Assembly: GCF_002024165.1 (NCBI RefSeq) | Contig: NZ_MWQN01000001.1 | Location: 5,125,501 to 5,189,500, forward strand | Source: Embleya scabrispora | Lineage (GTDB): Bacteria > Actinomycetota > Actinomycetes > Streptomycetales > Streptomycetaceae | Length of the DNA: 64,000 nt | Reading direction: 5' to 3' | In this document: piece by piece, positions 39,980-47,587 of the stretch | Layout of the letters: each line of letters begins with the position of its first letter | Numbering within the stretch: the stretch's first letter is position 1 | The notes under the pieces: generated by a model | Database searches by the model: none | What the model was told of the DNA's origin: nothing | The model's input: the letters and a program-made list of their open reading frames with translations, nothing else | Program-made: the position numbers and the translations under genes

Positions 39980-40845
39980 TGGAAAACGCGCGGACGAGCG
40001 AGGAGGCACCGAGGCGGGCGACCGTCCCGGGTGCCGGCACGCCCGAACACGACGGCCACGAGGGCACCCGCCACCGGGTCACCCGGTCGATCGTCGAACA
40101 CGGTCCGTCCACCGCGGCGGACCTCGCCGAGCGGCTGGAGCTGACCCCGGCGGGCGTACGCCGCCACCTCGACGCACTGCTCGCCGAAGGTGTGCTGGTG
40201 GCCGGTGAACAGCGCGTCTACGGGCGCCGAGGCCGGGGCCGTCCGGCCAAGCTGTTCGCGCTGACCGACGCCGGCCGCTCCGGTTTCCACCAGGAATACG
40301 ACGAGCTGGCGGCCGAGGCGCTGAGCTTCGTGGCCGAACGGCTCGGCAGCGAGGCGGTGGCAACTTTTGCCCGCGAGCGGCTTGCCGCGCGCGAGGAGAG
40401 GTATCGTCCCTCGGTCGAGTCCGCGCCCACCGGGGAGCGGGCCCGAGCGCTGGCCGAGGCGCTGTCCGCCGACGGGTATGCCGCGAGTGCGCGGCCCGCA
40501 CCCGGCGGAGAGCAGCTTTGCCAGCACCACTGTCCGGTGGCGCACGTCGCCGAGCGGTTCCCACAGCTCTGCGAGGCCGAGGCCGAGGTGTTCGCACGCC
40601 TTCTCGGCACGCACGTGCAACGGCTGGCGACCATCGCCCACGGCGACGGCGTCTGCACCACGCACGTTCCCGCTGTACAGGCTGAAACGGCCGGTCCGAC
40701 CGGTCGCAGGACCGGCTCGTCCGGTCCGCCGGCCGCACCCTCCGTTTCGAAAACCAGCGAAGACCGAAATCCGCCGCGCCGGGGCACCTCCCGTTCGCGG
40801 GAATCGACCGCCGCCGACCCGGCTTCCGGGAGGACTACTTCATGA
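39979..40845 (+). CDS. sufR: Iron-sulfur-sensing repressor SufR
   Basis: A DeoR/ArsR-like winged-helix repressor that senses Fe-S status through its own cluster and controls the suf operon. The winged helix is at residues about 33-95 ([21 protein letters not shown]). Cluster Cys are C181, C185, C198 and C226, in [19 protein letters not shown] and GDGVCTTHV, the pattern expected for a [4Fe-4S] SufR. The 288-residue product has a basic, Pro/Ser-rich tail. The start is GTG 39979, directly at the operator. The stop overlaps the sufB ATG. Autoregulation is strongly implied. Confidence 0.94.
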   Translation: MENARTSEEAPRRATVPGAGTPEHDGHEGTRHRVTRSIVEHGPSTAADLAERLELTPAGVRRHLDALLAEGVLVAGEQRVYGRRGRGRPAKLFALTDAGRSGFHQEYDELAAEALSFVAERLGSEAVATFARERLAAREERYRPSVESAPTGERARALAEALSADGYAASARPAPGGEQLCQHHCPVAHVAERFPQLCEAEAEVFARLLGTHVQRLATIAHGDGVCTTHVPAVQAETAGPTGRRTGSSGPPAAPSVSKTSEDRNPPRRGTSRSRESTAADPASGRTTS

Positions 40846-42254
40846 CCACCGACGCTCGCCCCGAGCTCGAGGGCCTGGGCACCTACGAGTACGGCTGGGC
40901 CGACTCGGACACCGCCGGCGCCTCCGCGCGCCGTGGCATCTCCGAGGAGGTCGTCGCCGACATCTCGGCGAAGAAGTCCGAGCCCGAGTGGATGTTGAAG
41001 CAGCGCATGAAGGGCCTGCGGCTCTTCGGCAAGAAGCCCATGCCGACGTGGGGCTCCGACCTCTCCGGCATCGACTTCGACAACATCAAGTACTTCGTCC
41101 GCTCCACGGAGAAGCAGGCCGCCTCGTGGGAGGACCTGCCCGAGGACATCAAGAACACCTACGACCGGCTCGGCATCCCGGAGGCGGAGAAGCAGCGCCT
41201 GGTCGCGGGCGTCGCCGCCCAGTACGAGTCCGAGGTCGTCTACCACCAGATCCGCGAGGACCTGGAGGAGCAGGGCGTCATCTTCCTGGACACCGACACC
41301 GGGCTGCGCGAGCACCCGGAGCTGTTCAAGGAATACTTCGGCTCGGTCATCCCGACCGGCGACAACAAGTTCTCCGCGCTGAACACCGCGGTGTGGTCGG
41401 GCGGCTCGTTCATCTACGTCCCGCCGGGCGTGCACGTGGAGATCCCGCTCCAGGCCTACTTCCGGATCAACACCGAGAACATGGGCCAGTTCGAGCGCAC
41501 GCTGATCATCGCCGACGAGGGCTCGTACGTGCACTACGTCGAGGGCTGCACGGCGCCGATCTACAAGTCGGACTCGCTGCACTCGGCCGTGGTCGAGATC
41601 GTGGTCAAGAAGAACGCCCGGGTGCGCTACACGACCATCCAGAACTGGTCGAACAACGTGTACAACCTGGTGACCAAGCGCGCGGTGGCCCACGAGGGCG
41701 CCACGATGGAGTGGATCGACGGCAACATCGGTTCCAAGGTCACCATGAAGTACCCGGCCGTGTGGCTGCTCGGCGAGCACGCCAAGGGCGAGACGCTGTC
41801 GATCGCCTTCGCGGGCGAGGGCCAGCACCAGGACGCGGGTTCGAAGATGGTGCACTGCGCCCCGAACACCTCGTCCAACATCGTGTCCAAGTCGGTGGCG
41901 CGCGGCGGTGGCCGCACCTCCTACCGCGGCCTCGTGCAGATCGAGGAGGGCGCGCACGGCTCGACCTCGTCGGTCAAGTGCGACGCGCTGCTCGTGGACA
42001 CGATCAGCCGCTCGGACACCTACCCGTACGTCGACGTCCGCGAGGACGACGTGTCGATGGGTCACGAGGCGACCGTCTCGAAGATCTCCGACGACCAGCT
42101 GTTCTACCTCATGAGCCGCGGCATGACCGAGGACGAGGCCATGGCGATGATCGTGCGCGGGTTCGTCGAGCCCATCGCGCGCGAGCTGCCCATGGAGTAC
42201 GCCCTCGAGTTGAACCGCCTGATCGAGCTTCAGATGGAAGGGGCTGTGGGCTAG
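40842..42254 (+). CDS. sufB: Fe-S cluster assembly protein SufB
   Basis: Scaffold subunit of the SufBC2D complex on which Fe-S clusters are built. The 470-residue protein shows the SufB features: [49 protein letters not shown], and the C-terminal region [22 protein letters not shown] followed by [15 protein letters not shown]. (Segments abbreviated.) The ATG overlaps the sufR stop; sufD follows after 3 nt. No intein is present, unlike some mycobacterial sufB genes. Confidence 0.97.
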   Translation: MTTDARPELEGLGTYEYGWADSDTAGASARRGISEEVVADISAKKSEPEWMLKQRMKGLRLFGKKPMPTWGSDLSGIDFDNIKYFVRSTEKQAASWEDLPEDIKNTYDRLGIPEAEKQRLVAGVAAQYESEVVYHQIREDLEEQGVIFLDTDTGLREHPELFKEYFGSVIPTGDNKFSALNTAVWSGGSFIYVPPGVHVEIPLQAYFRINTENMGQFERTLIIADEGSYVHYVEGCTAPIYKSDSLHSAVVEIVVKKNARVRYTTIQNWSNNVYNLVTKRAVAHEGATMEWIDGNIGSKVTMKYPAVWLLGEHAKGETLSIAFAGEGQHQDAGSKMVHCAPNTSSNIVSKSVARGGGRTSYRGLVQIEEGAHGSTSSVKCDALLVDTISRSDTYPYVDVREDDVSMGHEATVSKISDDQLFYLMSRGMTEDEAMAMIVRGFVEPIARELPMEYALELNRLIELQMEGAVG

Positions 42255-42257
42255 TCC

Positions 42258-43490
42258 ATGGCTGCGAACACCAACACTCCCGGTAGCACCACCGCCGGAT
42301 CGATCGCCGTGCGCGAGGCCGGGGCCGAGAACGTGCTCGCCGGCCCCGGCACCGGCCGCTCGGTCGCCCAGCCCGCCGACGCCCGCCAGGTCGCCGCCGC
42401 GTCCTACGACGTCGCCGACTTCGCCGTGCCGACCGGCCGCGAGGAGGACTGGCGGTTCACCCCGCTGGCCCGCCTGCGCGGTCTGCACGACGGCACCGCG
42501 GCCGCGGCCGGGCGCGGCGAGGTCACCGTCTCGGTGACCGCCCCCGAGGGCGTCACCGTCGAGACGGTCGACCGCTCCGACGCGCGCATCGGTCGGGCCG
42601 GCAAGCCCGTCGACCGCGTCGCGGCCCAGGCGTACAGCTCGTTCGAGAAGGCCACCCTCGTCGTGGTCGGCAAGGACACCCAGCTCGCCGAGCCCATCGT
42701 GATCGACCTGCGCGGCGCCGGCGGCACCGCGTTCGGGCACGTCGCGATCGAGGTCCAGCGGTTCGCCGAGGCGACCGTGGTGCTCGACCACGCCGGCTCC
42801 GCCACCTACGCGCAAAACGTCGAGTTCATCGTCGGCGACGGCGCGAAGCTCAAGGTCGTCTCGATCCAGGACTGGGACGCCGACTCGGTGCACGTGGGCG
42901 CGCACCTGGCCCGGGTGGGCCGCGACGCGTCCTTCACCTCCGTGGTGGTCACCCTCGGCGGCGACGTGGTCCGGCTCTTCCCGCGCGTGGTCTACGACGC
43001 CCCGGGCGGCGACGCCGAGCTGTACGGCGTGTACTTCGCCGACGCCGGCCAGCACCTCGAACACCGCCTGTTCGTCGACCACGACGTGCCGCAGTGCCGC
43101 AGCCTGGTCACCTACAAGGGGGCCCTGCAGGGCGCCGACGCGCACACCGTGTGGATCGGCGACGTGCTCATCCGCGCCGCGGCCGAGGGCACCGACACCT
43201 ACGAGCTCAACCGCAACCTGGTGCTCACCGACGGCGCCCGCGCCGACTCGGTGCCCAACCTGGAGATCGAGACCGGCGAGATCGCCGGCGCCGGACACGC
43301 CAGCGCGACCGGCCGCTTCGACGACGAGCAGCTGTTCTACCTCCAGTCGCGCGGCATCCCGGCCGACGAGGCCCGCCGCCTGGTGGTGCGCGGCTTCTTC
43401 GCCGAGGTGATCGCCCGGGTCGGCATCGCCGACCTCCAGGAGCGGCTGATGAAGCAGATCGAGGCCCGGCTCGAAGGCGGCGCCCGATGA
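42258..43490 (+). CDS. sufD: Fe-S cluster assembly protein SufD
   Basis: SufB-like partner subunit of the SufBC2D complex; helps load iron. The 410-residue product has the SufD pattern: EEDWRFTPLARLRGLHDG near the N terminus, a long beta-helix core, and AGHASATGRFDDEQLFYLQSRGIP (positions about 345-368; abbreviated) with VRGFFAEVIARV at the end. The start is ATG 42258, 3 nt after sufB. Its stop overlaps the ATG of the Rieske ferredoxin gene. Confidence 0.95.
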   Translation: MAANTNTPGSTTAGSIAVREAGAENVLAGPGTGRSVAQPADARQVAAASYDVADFAVPTGREEDWRFTPLARLRGLHDGTAAAAGRGEVTVSVTAPEGVTVETVDRSDARIGRAGKPVDRVAAQAYSSFEKATLVVVGKDTQLAEPIVIDLRGAGGTAFGHVAIEVQRFAEATVVLDHAGSATYAQNVEFIVGDGAKLKVVSIQDWDADSVHVGAHLARVGRDASFTSVVVTLGGDVVRLFPRVVYDAPGGDAELYGVYFADAGQHLEHRLFVDHDVPQCRSLVTYKGALQGADAHTVWIGDVLIRAAAEGTDTYELNRNLVLTDGARADSVPNLEIETGEIAGAGHASATGRFDDEQLFYLQSRGIPADEARRLVVRGFFAEVIARVGIADLQERLMKQIEARLEGGAR

Positions 43491-43804
43491 GCTACCTCAA
43501 GGCGTGCGCCGAGGGCGACCTGCACGAGGACACACCGCTGCGCGTCGTGCTCGACGACGTCCCGGTGACCCTCGTGCGCACCGAGGGCGACGTGTACGCG
43601 ATCAACGACGTGTGCTCGCACGCCAACGTCTCGCTGTCCGAGGGCGAGGTCGAGGACTGCGCGATCGAGTGCTGGCTGCACGGCTCGCGCTTCGACCTGC
43701 GCACCGGTCGCCCCTCGGGCCCCCCGGCGAACCTGCCGGTCCCCGTATACCCCGTGAAGATCGACGGCGGCGCCGTCTACGTCGAAGTGAACCAGGAGTC
43801 CTGA
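43487..43804 (+). CDS. Rieske-type ferredoxin of the suf operon
   Basis: A 105-residue soluble Rieske [2Fe-2S] protein with cluster boxes CSHANVSL and CWLHGSRFDL. Such ferredoxins are regularly found between sufD and sufC in actinobacteria and are often labelled as dioxygenase ferredoxin subunits, but no oxygenase is nearby. Position suggests it delivers electrons for cluster assembly or is an early client. The start is ATG 43487, overlapping the sufD stop; sufC starts 7 nt after the end. Confidence 0.92.
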   Translation: MSYLKACAEGDLHEDTPLRVVLDDVPVTLVRTEGDVYAINDVCSHANVSLSEGEVEDCAIECWLHGSRFDLRTGRPSGPPANLPVPVYPVKIDGGAVYVEVNQES

Positions 43805-43811
43805 GTCCGTT

Positions 43812-44576
43812 ATGGCAACGCTTGAGATCCGCGACCTGCACGTCAGTGTGGACGCCGAGAACGGTCCGCGCGAGATCCTGCGCGGCGTCGACCTGACCGT
43901 GAAGCAGGGCGAGACCCACGCCATCATGGGCCCCAACGGCTCCGGCAAGTCCACGCTCGCCTACTCGGTCGCGGGGCACCCGAAGTACCAGGTCACCGGC
44001 GGCACCGTGCTGCTCGACGGCGAGGACGTGCTGTCCATGACCGTCGACGAGCGGGCCCGCGCCGGGCTGTTCCTGGCCATGCAGTACCCCGTAGAGGTCG
44101 CCGGCGTCTCGGTGTCCAACTTCCTGCGCACCGCCGCCACCGCCACCCGCGGCGAGGCCCCCAAGCTGCGGCTGTGGATCAAGGAGGTCAAGGAGGCCAT
44201 GGAGCGCCTCCAGATGGACCCCTCCTTCGCCGAGCGCAACGTCAACGAGGGCTTCTCCGGCGGCGAGAAGAAGCGCCACGAGATCCTGCAGCTGGAGCTG
44301 CTGCGCCCGAAGATCGCGATCCTCGACGAGACCGACTCCGGTCTGGACGTCGACGCGCTGCGCGTGGTCTCCGAGGGCGTCAACCGGGTGCAGGCCACCG
44401 GGGAGATCGGCACCCTGCTGATCACCCACTACACCCGCATCCTGAAGTACATCAAGCCCGACCACGTGCACGTCTTCGCGGGCGGCCGGATCGTCGAGTC
44501 CGGCGGTGCCGAACTCGCCGACAAGCTGGAGGACGAGGGCTACGAGGCGTACACCGGCAAGGGGGAGTCTGCATGA
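43812..44576 (+). CDS. sufC: Fe-S cluster assembly ATPase SufC
   Basis: ABC-type ATPase that drives conformational change in SufBC2D. The 254-residue protein has Walker A GPNGSGKSTLAY, signature FSGGEKKRHEILQL and Walker B IAILDETDSGLDVDALR, the SufC-type sequence. LITHYTRILKYIKPDHVHV follows, with the switch His. The start is ATG 43812; the stop overlaps the sufS ATG (ATGA). Confidence 0.97.
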   Translation: MATLEIRDLHVSVDAENGPREILRGVDLTVKQGETHAIMGPNGSGKSTLAYSVAGHPKYQVTGGTVLLDGEDVLSMTVDERARAGLFLAMQYPVEVAGVSVSNFLRTAATATRGEAPKLRLWIKEVKEAMERLQMDPSFAERNVNEGFSGGEKKRHEILQLELLRPKIAILDETDSGLDVDALRVVSEGVNRVQATGEIGTLLITHYTRILKYIKPDHVHVFAGGRIVESGGAELADKLEDEGYEAYTGKGESA

Positions 44577-45832
44577 CACTGCACCTGCCGGGGCTGCTCG
44601 ACACGGACACGATCCGCAAGGATTTCCCGATCCTCGAACGGCTCCTGCACGACGACCGACCGCTCGTCTACCTCGACAACGCGGCCACGTCGCAGACCCC
44701 GCGTCAGGTGATCGACGCGATGACGCACTACTACGCGAACAGCAACGCGAACGTGCACCGCGGCGTGCACGTGCTGGCCGAGGAGGCCACCGCGCTGTAC
44801 GAGGGCGCCCGGGACAAGGTCGCGGCGTTCATCAACGCGCCCAGCCGGGACGAGATCGTCTTCACCAAGAACTCCTCCGAGGCGATCAACCTCGTCGCGA
44901 ACATGCTGACCTGGGCGGACGAGCCGTTCAAGGTCGGCGTGGGCGCCGACGTGGTGATCACCGAGATGGAGCACCACTCGAACATCGTGCCGTGGCAGCT
45001 GCTCGCGCAGCGCACCGGCGCCCAGCTCAAGTGGTTCGGGCTCACCGACGACGGCCGGCTCGACCTGTCGAACATCGAGCAGGTGATCACCGAGGAGACC
45101 AAGGTCGTCTCGGTGGTGCACACCTCGAACATCCTCGGCACGGTCAACGACCTGGACCCGATCGTGCGCCGCGCGCACGACGTCGGCGCCCTGGTCGTGG
45201 TCGACGCGTCGCAGGCCGCGCCGCACATGGTGCTCGACGTGCAGGCGCTCGGCGCCGACTTCGTCGCGTTCACCGGCCACAAGATGTGCGGCCCGACCGG
45301 GATCGGCGTGCTGTGGGGCCGGCTCGGTCTGCTGGAGGAGCTGCCGCCGTTCCTGGGCGGTGGCGAGATGATCGAGACCGTGACGATGAGCGCGTCCACG
45401 TACGCGCCCGCGCCGCACAAGTTCGAGGCCGGCACGCCGCCGATCGCGGAGGCGGTCGGGCTCGGTGCGGCCATCGACTACCTGTCGGCGATCGGCATGG
45501 ACCGGATCGCCGCGCACGAGCACGCGCTCACGGGATACGCGGTCGACGCGCTGAACAGCGTCGAGGGGCTGAAGATCATCGGCCCGGCCGACAACGTGGC
45601 GCGCGCGGCGGCGATCTCCTTCACCTTCGGCGACATCCACCCGCACGACGTGGGCCAGGTGCTCGACGAACAGGGCATCGCGGTCCGGGTGGGACACCAC
45701 TGCGCCCGGCCGGTCTGCCTGCGCTACGGCGTGCCGGCGACCACCCGCGCCTCGTTCTACCTGTACTCCACGCCGGCCGAGGTCGACGCGCTCGTGGCCG
45801 GGCTGGAACATGTCCGACAGTTTTTCGGTTAG
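44573..45832 (+). CDS. sufS: Cysteine desulfurase SufS
   Basis: PLP enzyme that takes sulfur from cysteine and passes it as persulfide to SufU. The PLP-binding Lys is K237 in FTGHKMCGPTGIG. The sulfur-carrying Cys is C377 in VGHHCARPVC. The 419-residue length and the group II architecture (EMEHHSNIVPWQLL) fit SufS. The start is ATG 44573, overlapping sufC. sufU, its normal partner, follows after 36 nt. Confidence 0.96.
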   Translation: MTLHLPGLLDTDTIRKDFPILERLLHDDRPLVYLDNAATSQTPRQVIDAMTHYYANSNANVHRGVHVLAEEATALYEGARDKVAAFINAPSRDEIVFTKNSSEAINLVANMLTWADEPFKVGVGADVVITEMEHHSNIVPWQLLAQRTGAQLKWFGLTDDGRLDLSNIEQVITEETKVVSVVHTSNILGTVNDLDPIVRRAHDVGALVVVDASQAAPHMVLDVQALGADFVAFTGHKMCGPTGIGVLWGRLGLLEELPPFLGGGEMIETVTMSASTYAPAPHKFEAGTPPIAEAVGLGAAIDYLSAIGMDRIAAHEHALTGYAVDALNSVEGLKIIGPADNVARAAAISFTFGDIHPHDVGQVLDEQGIAVRVGHHCARPVCLRYGVPATTRASFYLYSTPAEVDALVAGLEHVRQFFG

Positions 45833-45868
45833 TACGGGTTCGGCGGAGCAGGGGCGGGAGGCGAAGAG

Positions 45869-46339
45869 ATGAAGCTCGACGGGATGTATCAGGAAATCAT
45901 CCTGGATCACTACCGGCACCCCCACAACAAGGGGTTGCGGGATCCGTTCGACACCCAGGTCCACCACGTCAACCCGACCTGCGGGGACGAGGTCACGCTG
46001 CGTGTGAAGCTGGACGGCGGGAAGGTGCTCGACGTCAGCTACGAGGGCCAGGGCTGTTCGATCAGCCAGGCCAGCGCGTCGGTGATGACCGACCTGGTGA
46101 TCGGGCACACGATCGAGGACGCGATGCACGCCGGGGACGAGTTCCTGGCGTTGATGCAGTCCAAGGGTCAGGGTGAGCCGGACGAGGACGTGCTCGAGGA
46201 CGCGGTGGCGTTCGTCGGTGTGAGCAAGTATCCGGCGCGGGTGAAGTGCGCGCTCCTGGGGTGGATGGCCTTCAAGGACGCCACCGCGCAGGCGCTGGAC
46301 GGTGCGCGGGCGCCGCAGACGATGGAAGGGCAGAAATGA
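45869..46339 (+). CDS. sufU: Sulfur-transfer protein SufU
   Basis: Zinc-dependent sulfurtransferase of Gram-positive SUF systems; accepts persulfide from SufS. The 156-residue protein has the three zinc-ligand/acceptor Cys C38 (NPTCGDE), C63 (GQGCSISQAS) and C127 (RVKCALLGW), plus the SufU-specific insertion between the second and third. MYQEIILDHYRHPHNKG is the family N terminus. The start is ATG 45869, after GGGAGGCGAAGAG. The stop overlaps the next ATG. Confidence 0.96.
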   Translation: MKLDGMYQEIILDHYRHPHNKGLRDPFDTQVHHVNPTCGDEVTLRVKLDGGKVLDVSYEGQGCSISQASASVMTDLVIGHTIEDAMHAGDEFLALMQSKGQGEPDEDVLEDAVAFVGVSKYPARVKCALLGWMAFKDATAQALDGARAPQTMEGQK

Positions 46340-46668
46340 CCGAGACTCAGGCGGCCGGCGTGGCCACGCCGGAGGACGTCACCGAGGCGATGTACGACGT
46401 CGTCGACCCCGAGCTCGGGATCAACGTGGTCGACCTGGGCCTGGTGTACGGCGTGCATGTCGACGACGCGAACATCGCCACGATCGACATGACGTTGACC
46501 AGCGCGGCCTGTCCGCTCACGGATGTGATCGAGGACCAGACGCGGACCGCCACGGAGGGGATTGTGGCGGACATGCGGATCAACTGGGTCTGGATGCCGC
46601 CGTGGGGGCCGGACAAGATCACCGACGACGGGCGTGAGCAGCTGCGCGCTTTGGGGTTCAACCTGTAG
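46336..46668 (+). CDS. sufT: SUF-associated MIP18/DUF59 protein (SufT-like)
   Basis: A 110-residue MIP18-family (DUF59) protein thought to help mature Fe-S proteins. It has the signature DPELGINVVDLGLVYGV, MTLTSAACPLTDVIED with the conserved Cys, and WMPPWGPDKITDDGREQLRALG at the C terminus (abbreviated). The start is ATG 46336, overlapping the sufU stop. It is the last gene of the suf operon. A tandem repeat array begins 24 nt after the stop. Confidence 0.93.
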   Translation: MTETQAAGVATPEDVTEAMYDVVDPELGINVVDLGLVYGVHVDDANIATIDMTLTSAACPLTDVIEDQTRTATEGIVADMRINWVWMPPWGPDKITDDGREQLRALGFNL

Positions 46669-46691
46669 CTCCTGGGCCGCTGGGCCCTTTT

Positions 46692-47184
46692 GGCCTCAGT
46701 CGCCGGCCGGGCTGGTTGGGCCGGCCTGCGGCCGAGGCGGGCTCGAACGCCTGGCCTCAAGCGCCTGGCCTCAAGCGCCGGCCGGGCTGGGGTTGCGGGT
46801 TTGTGTTTTTGGCGAGCCTTGAGTGTTGGTCGGCTGGGGTGGCCTCAAACGCCGGCCGGGCTGCTTGGCCTCAAACGCCGGCCGGGCTGGGGTTGCGGGT
46901 TTGTGTTTTTGGCGAGCCTTGAGTGTTGGTCGGCTGGGGTGGCCTCAAACGCCGGCCGGGCTGGGGTTGCGGGCTTTGAGTTTTGGCGGCCTTGAGTGTT
47001 GGTTGGCTGGGGTGGCCTCAAGCGCCGGCCGGGCTGGGGTTGCGGGTTTTGGGTTTTTGGCGGCCTTGAGTGTTGGTCGGCTGGGGTGGCCTCAAGCGCC
47101 GGCCGGGCTGAGTTGCGGGTTTTGGGTTTTTGGCCGGCGTTGCGGGTTGGTTTGCTGGGGTGGGCTCAAACGCCGGTCGGGGTG
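46692..47184 (+). repeat. Tandem array 1, about 74-nt unit, eight core copies
   Basis: Eight copies of a 23-nt core (CTCAAGCGCCGGCCGGG at its centre, with AAG or AAA) start at about 46692, 46767, 46841, 46867, 46941, 47014, 47088 and 47162. Spacing is 73-75 nt, except one 26-nt step that duplicates the core alone. The core is a near palindrome (AGC-x-CCGGCCGG-x-CT). The spacer is G/T-rich (GAGTGTTGGTCGGCTGGGG). The unit length is not a multiple of three and the array encodes nothing. It lies between the convergent sufT and the 957-codon gene. Confidence 0.9.
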
Positions 47185-47587
47185 GGAGTTGTGGGTTCGG
47201 TGGGCGGATCTGTTCGGCTGGGGGCCTCGGTTGTCGGCTTCAGGGATGGTCGGGCTTTGGTTGCGTGATGGGGTTTGCTTGGCGGTGGGGCGGAGCGGGG
47301 CGCTGCTGGGTTTGGCCGCCGCCGGCGTTCGGGGGTCTGAGACTGGGGGTTCCCGACGAGACGGGTGTGTCGAGTGTCGGGTTTGTGTGCTCCAGCCGGC
47401 TCGAGGCCGGAGGGGAGACCGGAACCGCCCGATCCGAGCCGGCTTCGGGCACGGTTCCGCGGAGGCTGTAGGTCCCGGGGGGCCTCAACAGCTGCCCGCC
47501 CGTGCTGTACGCCCACCGCACCCCGAAGCCGCCCGACCCGCTCGGGAAGGCTCCTCGTTGGATTCGGACCGGCCGCCCCGCAACCGG
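47185..47587. other. Non-coding stretch between array 1 and the 957-codon gene
   Basis: About 400 nt with no protein-like frame on either strand, no further repeat cores and no clear hairpin with a T run. It begins G/T-rich like the array and becomes ordinary GC-rich sequence towards 47587. Confidence 0.4.

Noticed and set aside
38839-40665. N-terminal extension of the ABC permease frame up to 40665
   Set aside because: It runs antisense to sufR and through the ATPase gene in another frame. The permease fold begins near 38838.
46690-47268. Open frames within array 1 with repeated SSAGRAGVAG-like peptides
   Set aside because: The repeat unit is not a multiple of three, so all frames stay open only because the G/T-rich unit lacks stops. 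There is no ribosome-binding site and no protein-like composition.
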